DNA of 64,000 nucleotides from Cupriavidus oxalaticus (lineage in GTDB: Bacteria > Pseudomonadota > Gammaproteobacteria > Burkholderiales > Burkholderiaceae), in the NCBI RefSeq assembly GCF_016894385.1, contig NZ_CP069812.1, positions 1,054,001-1,118,000 on the forward strand, given 5' to 3'. The first letter of the stretch is position 1. Each line of letters begins with the position of its first letter. The translations under genes were made by a program, and so were the position numbers. The notes beneath the pieces were generated by a model. The model worked only from the letters and a program-made list of their open reading frames with translations. It had not been told where the DNA came from and did no database searches. Positions 41,915-52,827 of the stretch are shown in pieces.

Positions 41915-42559
41915 TTACAGCTGCGGCGCTTCCGTCTTTTCCCTGAACTCGCACAGCGGCTCGATCACGCAGTGCCAGCATTCCGGCTTGCGCGCCTTGC
42001 ACACGTAGCGGCCGTGCAGGATCAGCCAATGGTGCGCATCGTGCAGGAATTCATGCGGCACGCACTTGAGCAGTTTCTGCTCGACCACCTCCACGTTCTT
42101 GCCGGGCGCCAGCCCGGTGCGGTTCGCGACCCGGAAGATATGCGTATCGACCGCAATGGTGGGCTCGCCGAAAGCCGTGTTGAGGACCACGTTGGCGGTC
42201 TTGCGGCCCACGCCCGGCAGCGCTTCCAGCGCTTCGCGGTCGGGCGGCACCTTGCCGCCGTGCCGCTCGAGCAGGATGCGGCAGGTCTCGATGACATGCT
42301 TCGCCTTGGTCTTGTACAGGCCGATGGTCTTGATGTACTCGCTCAGCCCGGCCTCGCCGAGGTCGAGCATCTGCTGCGGTGTGTGGGCGACCGGGAACAG
42401 CCGGCGCGTGGCCTTGTTGACGCCGACGTCGGTGGCCTGTGCCGACAGCAGCACGGCAATCAGCAGCTCGAACGGCGAGCTGTATTCCAGTTCAGTGGTC
42501 GGGGCCGGGGTGACTTCGCGCAGCGTCTCGAAAATGGCACGGCACTTGGCGGCGTTCAT
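41915..42559 (-). CDS. nth: Endonuclease III
   Basis: A DNA glycosylase/AP lyase that removes oxidised pyrimidines. The 214 residues align with E. coli Nth in register: catalytic Lys120 in the HhH motif [12 protein letters not shown], Asp138 in IAVDTHIFR, and the [4Fe-4S] cysteines 187, 194, 197 and 203. The ATG overlaps the stop of rsxB by 4 nt (ATGA), so the two are co-translated. Sharing an operon with an Fe-S electron-transfer protein is conserved in many proteobacteria. Confidence 0.97.
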   Translation of the reverse strand: MNAAKCRAIFETLREVTPAPTTELEYSSPFELLIAVLLSAQATDVGVNKATRRLFPVAHTPQQMLDLGEAGLSEYIKTIGLYKTKAKHVIETCRILLERHGGKVPPDREALEALPGVGRKTANVVLNTAFGEPTIAVDTHIFRVANRTGLAPGKNVEVVEQKLLKCVPHEFLHDAHHWLILHGRYVCKARKPECWHCVIEPLCEFREKTEAPQL

Positions 42560-43365
42560 TGTTGTTGTTCCGGGTCGGGTTTGGCGCCGGGACCGGCGGC
42601 CGGCTCGGTCAGGCCGGCACGCGCGCGGCGGGCTTCGGCGGCATCGATCTGCGCCTGCACGGCGGGCGAGACGTTTTCCGTATTGCGCGGTTGCGCGGCC
42701 TGCTGCTTCTGGCGGGCGCGCTCGATCGCAGCCTGGATGATGGCGCGCTTGCGTTCCTGCGCGGCGCGCTCGGCGTCATCTTGCGGGGCTTCGGCCTGCA
42801 CCGCGGCCAGCTTGGCCGCGGCCTTGGCGGCCAGGCGCGCGTCGTTTTCCTCGCGCTCGCGCACCAGCCGGGCCTGGCGCGCCAGGTAGCGTTCGTGGGC
42901 CGCATCGGCCTGGGCCTGCGACCACGCCTCCCAGCCGGTGCGCTCGCCGGTGACCGGGATCATGGCGATGCAGTCGACCGGGCAGGGCGCCACGCACAGG
43001 TCGCAGCCGGTGCACAGCTCGGGAATCACCGTATGCATCTGCTTGGCGGCGCCGGCGATGGCGTCGACCGGGCATGCCTGGATGCAAAGGGTGCATCCGA
43101 TACACAGGTTTTCGTCAATCAGCGCCACCGCGCGCGGTTGCTCGGTGCCGCGTTCGGGATCGAGCGGCAAGGGTTCGGCGCCGAGCACCCCGGCCAGCCG
43201 GCGCACCCCTTCCGCGCCACCCGGCGGGCAGCGGTTGCAGGCCGCCTCGCCGGCGGCCATGGCCTCGGCATAGGGGCGGCAACCGTTGAATCCGCATTTG
43301 GTGCACTGGGTCTGGGGCAGCAGGGCCTCGATGCGGTCGGCAAGGGTCTTGACGGCGGGATTCAC
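42556..43365 (-). CDS. rsxB: RsxB/RnfB-like ferredoxin subunit
   Basis: A 269-residue electron-transfer protein. A GTG start at 43365 gives [25 protein letters not shown] as the N-terminal part; no ATG sits suitably. The first cluster motif CTKCGFNGC with a distal CNRCPPG is the RnfB Fe-S domain, followed by two [4Fe-4S] ferredoxin motifs ([12 protein letters not shown] and [12 protein letters not shown]). The hydrophobic N-terminal anchor found in true RnfB is absent, and no other rnf/rsx genes are nearby. A charged Ala/Arg/Gln-rich C-terminal tail of about 100 residues follows. It may donate electrons to soluble partners rather than work in a full Rnf complex. Confidence 0.85.
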   Translation of the reverse strand: MNPAVKTLADRIEALLPQTQCTKCGFNGCRPYAEAMAAGEAACNRCPPGGAEGVRRLAGVLGAEPLPLDPERGTEQPRAVALIDENLCIGCTLCIQACPVDAIAGAAKQMHTVIPELCTGCDLCVAPCPVDCIAMIPVTGERTGWEAWSQAQADAAHERYLARQARLVREREENDARLAAKAAAKLAAVQAEAPQDDAERAAQERKRAIIQAAIERARQKQQAAQPRNTENVSPAVQAQIDAAEARRARAGLTEPAAGPGAKPDPEQQQ

Positions 43366-43683
43366 GACAACAGGCTGGAATTCAGGAGACAAACGGGATC
43401 GGGACCGGACTGGATATTGATGGGATGCATGCGGCGTTGTGCGTGCTTGGTGACACAATTGCGGCCCGGCGAACCCCCAAGGGGCTTGCATCGGGGCACA
43501 ATCGTCCCGCGAAACCATCGCCGGCGGGCCTCAGCGGCCCGGCCGGGCTTCTTCGAGCCCTCGCGCCGCAAGGATTATCCCCGATTTCGCCGATGGACAG
43601 AAACGGCGATGATGCGCGTCGCGCAGCCGGACTGCCGCATTCCGGCGTGTGCCATAATCCGCGCAACGATCGACCTGCCATCC
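43366..43683. other. 318-bp divergent intergenic region
   Basis: It separates the rsxB GTG start and a TetR gene. A CATAAT hexamer at 43653-43658 could be a -10 for the TetR gene, without a matching -35. No convincing inverted repeat or small gene was found. Confidence 0.4.
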
Positions 43684-44340
43684 ATGTCAACAGAGACCAA
43701 GACCAAACGCGACCCCGAAGGGACGCGCCGACGCATCCTCGCTGCGGCCACCGAGGAATTCGCCAAGGGTGGTCTGGCCGGCGCCCGCGTCGACCAGATT
43801 GCCCGGCGCGCGGAAACCAACGAACGCATGCTGTATTACTACTATGGCAGCAAGGAAGGGTTGTTCCTGGCCGTGCTGGAAAAACAGTACGCCGAATTCC
43901 GCGCCGCCGAAGAGAAGCTGCACCTGGTCGACGAAGACCCGATCGCCGGCGTGCGCGCGCTGGCCCGTTTTGTCTGGGACTGGTATTACCAGCATCCCGA
44001 GTTCATCCGCCTGATCAACAGCGAGAACCTGCACGAAGCCCGCCACCTGAAGAAATCCGCGCAGCTGCAGCAGCTGATCAACCCGATCGTGGACGTGCTG
44101 GCCGACGTGATCCACAGGGGCCAGCAGCAGGGCGTGTTCCGCGACAATATCGACGTGCCGCAGTTCTACCTGACGATCTCGGCGCTGGGTTACTACGTGC
44201 TGTCCAACCGCTACACCATCAGCGCCGTGACCGGCCGCGACGTGGCGTCGCAGCACGAGCACGAGCGCTTTGCCGAATTGCATACGGAGATGCTGCTCTG
44301 CTACCTGAAGCGCTCCTGCTGCCCCGAGAGCGCGCCATAA
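43684..44340 (+). CDS. TetR-family transcriptional regulator
   Basis: A 218-residue regulator with the usual N-terminal helix-turn-helix (TRRRILAAATEEFAKGGLAGARVDQIARRA, then MLYYYYGSKEGLF; quoted by its ends at residues 14-55). The C-terminal domain contains WDWYYQHPEFIRLINSENLHEA, a pattern common in TetR regulators of aromatic or fatty acid metabolism. The target is not evident: rsxB is divergent and phaZ is convergent behind a terminator. ATG at 43684 gives the normal length; the long frame that begins far upstream on the same strand is spurious. Confidence 0.85.
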   Translation: MSTETKTKRDPEGTRRRILAAATEEFAKGGLAGARVDQIARRAETNERMLYYYYGSKEGLFLAVLEKQYAEFRAAEEKLHLVDEDPIAGVRALARFVWDWYYQHPEFIRLINSENLHEARHLKKSAQLQQLINPIVDVLADVIHRGQQQGVFRDNIDVPQFYLTISALGYYVLSNRYTISAVTGRDVASQHEHERFAELHTEMLLCYLKRSCCPESAP

Positions 44341-44345
44341 AAAGA

Positions 44346-44367
44346 AACGCCCGCGATTGCGGGCGTT
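44346..44367. terminator. Bidirectional terminator between TetR gene and phaZ
   Basis: A 9-bp stem AACGCCCGC with GCGGGCGTT around a GATT loop. On the minus strand it is followed by TTCTTTTT, so it mainly serves phaZ. Confidence 0.8.
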
Positions 44368-44385
44368 GTCCTGTCTGCGGCAGCG

Positions 44386-45642
44386 TTATTTCGCCGCGGG
44401 CTGGTGGTACTTGCGGATGAAATCGCGCAGGTCCGGATAGATGTTCTCGCGCCAGCGCCGGCCCGAGAAAATCCCGTAGTGGCCGCATCGCGGCGCGGTC
44501 ACGTGCTGCTTGCGGTCTTTCGGAATGCCGCTGCACAGGTCGTGCGCGGCGGCGGTCTGGCCCGCGCCCGAGATATCGTCCAGTTCGCCCTCCACCGTCA
44601 TCAGCGCGGTGCCCTGGATATCCTGCGGCCGCACCGGCTTGCCATCGATCGCCCACGTGCCGTTGGCCAGGCGGAATTCCTGGAACACTTCGCGGATGGT
44701 GTCGAGGTAATACTCGGCGGCCATGTCCAGCACCGCATTGTATTCGTCGTAGAAGCGCACATGCGCCTCGGCGTCGTCGGCGTCGCCCTCGACCAGGCTC
44801 AGGTAATAGTCATAGTGCGAGGACAGGTGCCGGTCCGGGTTCATCGCCACGAAGCCGGCATGCTGCAGGAAGCCCGGATACACCCGGCGGCCATGGCCAG
44901 GGTAGTTGGCCGGCACGGTGTAGATCACGTTGTTCTCGAACCACTCGAACGACTTGTTGATGGCCAGCGAGTTGACCGCGGTCGGGCTCTTGCGGGCATC
45001 GATCGGGCCGCCCATCATGGTCATGGTGCGCGGCGTGGTCTCGCCGGCGGAGGCCATCAGCGAGATCGCGGCCAGCACCGGCACGGTCGGCTGGCACACC
45101 GAGACCACATGCAGGTTCTCGGCGCCGATATGGCGGATGAATTCCTGGATGTAGTAGATGTAGTCCGAAAGGTGGAAGGCGCCGTCCTCAATCGGCACCA
45201 TGCGCGCGTCGATCCAGTCGGTCACGTAGACCTTGTGGTCCTGCAGCAACGTGCGCACGGTGTCGCGCAGCAGCGTGGCATGGTGGCCCGACAGCGGCGC
45301 GCACACCAGCACCACCGGCTCGTCCTTCAGCAGCTTGATGGTTTCCGGATCGTCCGCATAACGCTTGAAGCGCAGCAGCTTGCAGAACGGCTTTTCCAGC
45401 ACCGACTGCTCGACGATGGGGATGTCGCGCCCGTTGGAGCGCACCGACTTGATGTCGAAGCCGGGTTTTTCGTATTCCTTGCCGAGCCGGTACAGCAGCT
45501 CATAGCCGGCAGCCAGGCGGGGAGCGCCGGGCACCAGTGACATTGGGCTGAGGGGATTGGTGAATGTCTTGGCGGTCGCCTGCGCCCATGCGGTGAGCGG
45601 GTGCAGGATCGAGCGCTGGAACTCATGCAATTGGTAGAGCAT
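44386..45642 (-). CDS. phaZ: Intracellular polyhydroxybutyrate depolymerase
   Basis: Degrades storage PHB granules to 3-hydroxybutyrate. The 418-residue protein begins MLYQLHEFQRSILHPL and has the intracellular PhaZ hallmark: a Cys instead of Ser nucleophile, Cys183 in VVSVCQPTVPV, the same number as in the Cupriavidus necator PhaZ1 enzyme. The catalytic Asp and His lie in VEGELDDIS and in CGHYGIFSG near the C-terminus. No signal peptide is present, as expected for a granule-bound enzyme. It is a single gene with its own 318-bp upstream region and a terminator. Confidence 0.95.
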   Translation of the reverse strand: MLYQLHEFQRSILHPLTAWAQATAKTFTNPLSPMSLVPGAPRLAAGYELLYRLGKEYEKPGFDIKSVRSNGRDIPIVEQSVLEKPFCKLLRFKRYADDPETIKLLKDEPVVLVCAPLSGHHATLLRDTVRTLLQDHKVYVTDWIDARMVPIEDGAFHLSDYIYYIQEFIRHIGAENLHVVSVCQPTVPVLAAISLMASAGETTPRTMTMMGGPIDARKSPTAVNSLAINKSFEWFENNVIYTVPANYPGHGRRVYPGFLQHAGFVAMNPDRHLSSHYDYYLSLVEGDADDAEAHVRFYDEYNAVLDMAAEYYLDTIREVFQEFRLANGTWAIDGKPVRPQDIQGTALMTVEGELDDISGAGQTAAAHDLCSGIPKDRKQHVTAPRCGHYGIFSGRRWRENIYPDLRDFIRKYHQPAAK

Positions 45643-45960
45643 GCCGTTTCTGCCTGGTCTTACTTCTGGTCACGTACCACCAAGTACTAATGTACTGACA
45701 ATACACCTGGGATCGTGTCGCGGATTATGCCCGTTATCGAACGACCGTGCTAACGATCTTGCTTCGCAGCATATACCTTAAGGTACTTCCGTATCTGCGG
45801 AACACAATAAGGCATTGGCCTGATTTTTGGATGACACTGTCCTACAAGACTGAAAACAAATGCAAAAAGCGGCCGAAGCCGCTTTTTTTGTGACGCTTTG
45901 TGATGTTTGCGCCAGTTGCGACGCCTTGCCGCCCGTTGCCCTGCAGCAACGCCGGCCGCG
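45643..45960. other. 318-bp upstream region of phaZ
   Basis: This AT-richer stretch holds no gene. Visible elements are AGTAC-TAAT-GTACT at about 45684-45697 and the perfect 12-bp palindrome TACCTTAAGGTA at 45774-45785, plus the terminator at 45865-45888 for the aminotransferase gene. The palindromes may bind a regulator of phaZ. Confidence 0.45.
45865..45888. terminator. Bidirectional terminator after the aminotransferase gene
   Basis: A 10-bp stem AAAAAGCGGC with GCCGCTTTTT around CGAA, with T-runs on both strands. It lies 73 bp beyond the aminotransferase stop. Confidence 0.85.
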
Positions 45961-47157
45961 TTACATCACCGCTGCGATCGCATTGACCACCGCATCGATG
46001 TTGCGGCTGTTCAGCGCCGCCACGCAGATGCGGCCGGTGCCGACCGCGTAGATGCCGTGCTCGTTGCGCAGGCGGTCCACCTGGGCCGAGGTCAGGCCCG
46101 AGTACGAGAACATGCCGCGCTGGGCCTTGACGAAGGAGAAGTCGCCCGGCACGCCCTTGGCGGCCAGCTTGTCCACCAGCGCATGGCGCATCAGCTTGAT
46201 GCGGTCGCGCATTTCGGCCAGCTCTTCTTCCCACATGGCGCGCAGTTCCGGGCTGTTCAGCACGGTAGCGACCACGGTGCCGCCGTGCGTCGGCGGGTTG
46301 GAGTAGTTGGTGCGGATCACGCGCTTGACCTGCGACATCACGCGCTGGGCTTCTTCCTTGGCGGTGGTGACGATCGACAGCGCGCCCACGCGCTCGCCGT
46401 ACAGCGAGAAGCTCTTCGAGAACGAGCTCGACACGAAGAAGGGCAGGCCGGAGTCGGCGAACAGGCGCACGGCGGCGCCGTCGGCGTCGATGCCGTCGGC
46501 GAAGCCCTGGTAGGCCATGTCCAGGAACGGAATCAGGTTGCGTTCCTTGACCAGTTCCACCACTTGCTTCCACTGCTCGGGCGACAGGTCCACGCCGGTC
46601 GGGTTATGGCAGCAGGCGTGCAGCACGACGATGGTGTTGGCCGGGTACGACTTCAGCGATTCCACCATGCCGGCGAAGTTCAGGCCGTGGCTGGCAGCAT
46701 CGTAGTAGGCGTAGTTGACCACCGGGAAGCCGGCGGCTTCGAACAGCGCGCGGTGGTTTTCCCAGCTCGGGTCGCTGATGGCGACCTTGGCGTCCGGGTA
46801 CAGGCGCTTGAGGAAGTCGGCGCCGATCTTCAGCGCGCCGGTGCCGCCCAGTGCCTGGGCCGTCACCACGCGGCCTTCGGTGATCAGCGGCGATTCCTTG
46901 CCGAACAGCAGCGTCTGCACGGCCTGGTCATAGGCGGCGATGCCTTCGATCGGCAGGTAGCCACGCGGGGTGGCGGTAGTCAGACGGGCTTTTTCTGCCT
47001 CCTGGACGGCGCGCAGCAGGGGGATTTTCCCTTCGTCGGTGAAGTACACGCCAACGCCCAGGTTGACCTTGGTGGCGCGGGTGTCGGCATTGAAGGCTTC
47101 GTTGAGGCCCAGGATCGGGTCGCGCGGGGCCATCTCGACGGCAGAAAACAAACTCAT
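45961..47157 (-). CDS. Aromatic/aspartate aminotransferase (class I, TyrB/AspC type)
   Basis: A 398-residue PLP enzyme. It starts MSLFSAVEMAPRDPILGL, as in AspC/TyrB proteins, and has the PLP-Lys motif SSSFSKSFSLYGERVG, the CCHNPTG loop and Arg in the RTNYSNPPTHGG region, which binds the substrate carboxylate. Such enzymes make aspartate, tyrosine and phenylalanine; specificity between AspC and TyrB cannot be decided by eye. It is divergent from uvrB with 246 bp between them. Unlike aroG, no aromatic leader peptide was seen upstream. Confidence 0.92.
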   Translation of the reverse strand: MSLFSAVEMAPRDPILGLNEAFNADTRATKVNLGVGVYFTDEGKIPLLRAVQEAEKARLTTATPRGYLPIEGIAAYDQAVQTLLFGKESPLITEGRVVTAQALGGTGALKIGADFLKRLYPDAKVAISDPSWENHRALFEAAGFPVVNYAYYDAASHGLNFAGMVESLKSYPANTIVVLHACCHNPTGVDLSPEQWKQVVELVKERNLIPFLDMAYQGFADGIDADGAAVRLFADSGLPFFVSSSFSKSFSLYGERVGALSIVTTAKEEAQRVMSQVKRVIRTNYSNPPTHGGTVVATVLNSPELRAMWEEELAEMRDRIKLMRHALVDKLAAKGVPGDFSFVKAQRGMFSYSGLTSAQVDRLRNEHGIYAVGTGRICVAALNSRNIDAVVNAIAAVM

Positions 47158-47262
47158 TTGGAATCTCGTGGTCGGCAATGAAAGAAAACGGGAAGGCGTA
47201 GAATGCTCCGGACTGCGCTGGCGGCTGGCAGGCCCCGTCCCGTTCTGGCCGGGATCGGCCCG

Positions 47263-47281
47263 AAGCCGTTGGAAACGGCTT
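47263..47281. repeat. 8-bp hairpin in the aminotransferase-uvrB control region
   Basis: AAGCCGTT-GGA-AACGGCTT is a perfect stem-loop in the 246-bp divergent region. It has no T-run, so it is not an obvious terminator. Confidence 0.45.
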
Positions 47282-47403
47282 GAAGCGGGGGCTGTCAACC
47301 CCAAGATTCTAGCGTATCCGCCCGTTTTCCTGAGGTTTTTCCCTAATCTCGCCATCACTTCTTTCGTTACTTCTTTATTACTTCTCCCGCTATTTCGCCC
47401 CCT

Positions 47404-49488
<2,085 letters not shown>

Positions 49489-49577
49489 GTCCGGCTGCGG
49501 CGCTGGCCTATAGTGAAAAGCGTCATCACGTTGCTGGCGGCCAGGCTGCCGGCATGAGCCAGGCGCAAGGAGCTGCC

Positions 49578-49799
49578 ATGGAACGCCAATTCGAGTACGG
49601 GGGCTATCTGGTGGTCGCCAGCGCGGTGCCCAATGCCGCAGGCGGCTTTGCCGGGCAGATGCGCATTGCCGACGCCTTTGGCGAGCCGGCTGGCCCGACC
49701 TACGAGGCCATTGCCGGCGATGCGCCCACGCAGGAAGCGGCCGTAGCGCTGGCCGAGGCTACGGCAATGCGGGCCATCGATGCGGGCGAGGTCCGCTAG
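49578..49799 (+). CDS. Small conserved-looking hypothetical protein (73 aa)
   Basis: AAGGAG followed by 6 nt precedes the ATG, an excellent ribosome binding site. The 73-residue acidic product starts MERQFEYGGYLVVASAV and appears to fold as a few beta strands followed by one helix (QEAAVALAEATAMRAID). No signal peptide or membrane helix. It lies 90 bp after uvrB and 38 bp before another small protein of similar plan. No family or function is recognised. Confidence 0.7.
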   Translation: MERQFEYGGYLVVASAVPNAAGGFAGQMRIADAFGEPAGPTYEAIAGDAPTQEAAVALAEATAMRAIDAGEVR

Positions 49800-49836
49800 C
49801 CGCCCACCCTGTCCCATTTCCCGAGGAGAACACACA

Positions 49837-50079
49837 ATGACCGAAATCGGCGAGTGGAAGAAGAAGGTCTATGAAACCCACGAGGTACAGGTCCAGGTCA
49901 AGCAACGCTCGCAAAGCGAATGGTCGTACACGGTGCGCGTCTGCCGCCCCGGGACCAATATCCGCGCCGCCGGCACGCTGACCGAGACCTCGCACATCAC
50001 CGACCATTACAAATCCGCCGAAGCCGCCACCGTGGCCGGGTTTGCACACGGCGAGCGCCTGGCCAAACAGCTCGCCTAG
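49837..50079 (+). CDS. Small hypothetical protein (80 aa)
   Basis: GAGGAG lies upstream of the ATG at 49837. The 80-residue product (MTEIGEWKKKVYETHEV...) has three predicted beta strands rich in Val/Gln/Arg followed by a C-terminal helix (AEAATVAGFAHGERLAKQL). Its plan, strands then an Ala-rich helix, resembles the preceding 73-residue protein and the two may be distant duplicates, though identity is low. They are probably co-transcribed. Function unknown. Confidence 0.7.
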   Translation: MTEIGEWKKKVYETHEVQVQVKQRSQSEWSYTVRVCRPGTNIRAAGTLTETSHITDHYKSAEAATVAGFAHGERLAKQLA

Positions 50080-50224
50080 GCGGCCCGGCGTCCTGGGACG
50101 GGCCGGCAGGCATTGGCGGCCGTTCCGGGCAGGCGGTTAGAATCTGCCCCTCTCCAAACGCGGGGCACGCTGGCAGGAAGCCTTGAGCGCCATGCCGCAG
50201 CCGCGCTTGCGCCTTGATCGATCG

Positions 50225-50713
50225 ATGAAGAAATACGCCATCCTGATGTGTTGCATGGGCAACATCTGTCGCTCGCCGACAGCGGAGGGCGTGCTGCGCG
50301 CCAAGCTGGCGGCTGCCGGACTGGAGCCGCTGGTCGAACTGGATTCGGCCGGTACCCACGAATACCACCTGGGCCGGGCGCCCGACCCGCGGACGCAGCG
50401 CGCGGCGCTGCGGCGCGGCTATGACTTGTCTGCGCTGCGCGCCCGCAAGGTCGGCCTGCCCGATTTCGACCGCTTCGATCTGATCCTGGCGATGGACCGC
50501 GCCAATCTCGATGGCCTGGCGCTCCTGCATCCCGACGCCGGCGACAAGGTGCGCCTGCTGATGAGCTTCGCCACCTGCCACGATGCCGACGAAGTGCCGG
50601 ACCCGTACTACGGCGAGGGCGACGGCTTCGAGCGCGTGCTGGACTACGTCGAGGACGCTTGCGACGGCCTGGTCGCGATGCTGCAGCAGCGGTTGCAGCG
50701 TCCCGCTGACTGA
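50225..50713 (+). CDS. Low-molecular-weight protein-tyrosine phosphatase
   Basis: A 162-residue phosphatase with the P-loop CMGNICRS (nucleophile Cys10, CX5R) near the N-terminus and the general-acid loop DPYYG near residue 128. The start at 50225 is chosen because the family begins a few residues before the P-loop; a frame from 50183 adds unrelated sequence. No tyrosine kinase or exopolysaccharide genes are adjacent, so this is more likely a housekeeping member than a Wzb-type partner. It precedes the isc promoter in the same direction. Confidence 0.92.
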   Translation: MKKYAILMCCMGNICRSPTAEGVLRAKLAAAGLEPLVELDSAGTHEYHLGRAPDPRTQRAALRRGYDLSALRARKVGLPDFDRFDLILAMDRANLDGLALLHPDAGDKVRLLMSFATCHDADEVPDPYYGEGDGFERVLDYVEDACDGLVAMLQQRLQRPAD

Positions 50714-50827
50714 TCCGCGGTGCGGCGCCGCATCCTGGAATACCCGTTGGCGCTGGCCTGGCCGCCCGGGGCGGCAAGCCCGGCGAGGGCTGCCGGGGAG
50801 CGCAGCGCTTGATGCGCTGCGGCAGGG

Positions 50828-50852
50828 GTAGTTGACTGAATTAGTCGGGTAC
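50828..50852 (+). promoter_or_regulatory. IscR type 1 binding site
   Basis: The 25-bp stretch matches the E. coli IscR type 1 consensus at nearly every fixed position, with the paired TTGACT and AGTCGG halves around an AATT centre. It overlaps the -35 and spacer of the iscR promoter, so [2Fe-2S]-IscR would repress the operon when clusters are plentiful. Confidence 0.85.
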
Positions 50853-50861
50853 CTTTATACT
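50832..50861 (+). promoter_or_regulatory. Sigma-70 promoter of the isc operon
   Basis: TTGACT, an 18-bp spacer and TATACT form a near-consensus promoter. Transcription would start near 50868, about 40 bp before iscR. Confidence 0.8.
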
Positions 50862-50906
50862 TGACGGAAACGATCAAGTATTCGCTTTACCCCAGAGCCC
50901 TGCACC

Positions 50907-51461
50907 ATGAGACTGACCACCAAAGGCCGCTTCGCGGTCACTGCGATGATCGACCTGGCCATGCGCCAGGACCAGGGACCGGTGACGCTCGCCGGCATCA
51001 GCCAGCGCCAGAAGATCTCGTTGTCCTACCTGGAACAGCTGTTCGGCAAGCTGCGCCGGCATGAGATCGTCGAAAGCGTGCGCGGTCCGGGCGGTGGCTA
51101 CAGCCTGGCGCGCAAGGCCGAAGACGTCACGGTGGCGGACATCATCATCGCCGTCGACGAGCCGCTGGACGCCACCCAGTGCGGCGGAAAGGGCAATTGT
51201 AACGGAGATGACGGCTCCGGGCGTTGCATGACCCACGAACTGTGGGCAACGCTGAACCAGAAGATGGTCGAGTACCTCGACTCCGTCTCCCTCAAGAACC
51301 TGGTCGACCAGCAGCGTGCCCGCCAGCCGGCGGTGCTGCACGACATGCGCGAGGAAGCCGCGCAGCCGGCCGCCGCCGCGGCGCGCGGCAAGGCCGACAA
51401 GCAGGAAAAGCCGGTCCGGGCGAGGGTGGTGAATTCAGTATTCAGCCTGGCGCAGTCCTGA
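50907..51461 (+). CDS. iscR: Fe-S cluster regulator IscR
   Basis: An Rrf2-family repressor that senses Fe-S status. The 184-residue protein has the winged helix (MRLTTKGRFAVTAMIDLA...LSYLEQLFGKLRRHEIV, ends quoted) and the cluster ligands Cys92, Cys98, Cys107 and His110. In E. coli the third Cys and His are at 104 and 107, so this loop carries three extra residues (DDGSG). A longer Ala/Lys-rich C-terminal tail is present. It is the first gene of iscRSUA-hscBA-fdx-iscX and is preceded by its own binding site. Confidence 0.96.
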   Translation: MRLTTKGRFAVTAMIDLAMRQDQGPVTLAGISQRQKISLSYLEQLFGKLRRHEIVESVRGPGGGYSLARKAEDVTVADIIIAVDEPLDATQCGGKGNCNGDDGSGRCMTHELWATLNQKMVEYLDSVSLKNLVDQQRARQPAVLHDMREEAAQPAAAAARGKADKQEKPVRARVVNSVFSLAQS

Positions 51462-51534
51462 GCGTCTACCAGCGCACACGGCAGGCAACGACAGTAATCA
51501 GCGATACAGCGGTCCCTAAAAGGCAGTCATAACG

Positions 51535-52752
51535 ATGAGCACCCCACATTTCCCCATCTACATGGATTACTCGGCCACCACGCCGGTGGACCCGCGCGTG
51601 GCGGACAAGATGATTCCGTACCTGCGCGAGCAGTTCGGCAACCCCGCCTCGCGCAGCCATGCGTACGGCTGGGACGCGGAGCGCGCGGTGGAAGAAGCGC
51701 GTGAGCAGGTTGCCGCACTGGTTGGCGCCGACCCGCGCGAGATCGTGTGGACGTCGGGTGCGACCGAATCGGACAACCTGGCGATCAAGGGTGCCGCGAA
51801 CTTCTATTCGGGCAAGGGCAAGCACATCATCACCGTGAAGACCGAGCACAAGGCCGTGCTCGACACCACGCGCGAACTGGAGCGCCAGGGGTTCGAGGTG
51901 ACTTACCTGGACGTGAAGGACAACGGCCTGCTCGACATGGACGTGTTCAGGCAGGCGCTGCGCCCGGACACGATCCTGGTGTCGGTGATGCTGGTCAACA
52001 ACGAGATCGGCGTGATCCAGGACGTCGAGCAGATCGGCGAGATCTGCCGCGAGAAGGGCATCATCTTCCACTGCGACGCCGCGCAGGCGACCGGCAAGGT
52101 GGCGATCGACCTGAACAAGCTGAAGTGCGACCTGATGTCGTTCTCGGCCCACAAGACCTATGGCCCGAAGGGCATCGGCGCGCTGTACGTGCGCCGCAAG
52201 CCGCGCGTGCGCATCGAGGCGCAGATGCACGGCGGCGGCCATGAGCGCGGCATGCGCTCGGGCACGCTGGCTACGCACCAGATCGTCGGCATGGGCGAAG
52301 CCTTCCGCATCGCCCGCGAAGAGATGGCCACGGAAAACGAACGCATCCGCATGCTGCGCGACCGCCTGTGGAACGGCTTGTCGGATATGGAAGAGGTCTA
52401 CCTGAACGGTGACCTGGAGCAGCGTGTGCCGCACAACCTGAACGTCAGCTTCAACTTCGTCGAAGGCGAGTCGCTGATCATGGCGATCAAGGACGTGGCG
52501 GTGTCGTCGGGCTCGGCCTGCACCTCGGCTTCGCTGGAGCCGTCGTACGTGCTGCGCGCGCTGGGCCGCAACGATGAACTGGCGCACAGCTCGATCCGCT
52601 TCACGGTCGGCCGCTTCACCACCGAGCAGGAGATCGACTACACCGTCCAGCTGCTCAAGTCGAAGATCGGCAAGCTGCGCGACCTGTCGCCGCTGTGGGA
52701 AATGTTCAAGGACGGCGTCGACCTGAATTCGATCCAGTGGGCCGCGCACTGA
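51535..52752 (+). CDS. iscS: Cysteine desulfurase IscS
   Basis: A PLP enzyme that takes sulfur from cysteine for Fe-S assembly and tRNA thiolation. The 405-residue protein starts with [14 protein letters not shown], carries the PLP-Lys in [14 protein letters not shown] near residue 206, and the mobile catalytic Cys in [14 protein letters not shown] near residue 328, with the C-terminal end LNSIQWAAH that docks IscU. Group I enzyme. It follows iscR by 73 bp. Confidence 0.97.
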   Translation: MSTPHFPIYMDYSATTPVDPRVADKMIPYLREQFGNPASRSHAYGWDAERAVEEAREQVAALVGADPREIVWTSGATESDNLAIKGAANFYSGKGKHIITVKTEHKAVLDTTRELERQGFEVTYLDVKDNGLLDMDVFRQALRPDTILVSVMLVNNEIGVIQDVEQIGEICREKGIIFHCDAAQATGKVAIDLNKLKCDLMSFSAHKTYGPKGIGALYVRRKPRVRIEAQMHGGGHERGMRSGTLATHQIVGMGEAFRIAREEMATENERIRMLRDRLWNGLSDMEEVYLNGDLEQRVPHNLNVSFNFVEGESLIMAIKDVAVSSGSACTSASLEPSYVLRALGRNDELAHSSIRFTVGRFTTEQEIDYTVQLLKSKIGKLRDLSPLWEMFKDGVDLNSIQWAAH

Positions 52753-52827
52753 GCGCATTGAGTCCCTGCAGGATCCAGCCAAAACAAAAGCAAGACCCCC
52801 GTAAAAGATACGCAAGAGGTAAGCAAA

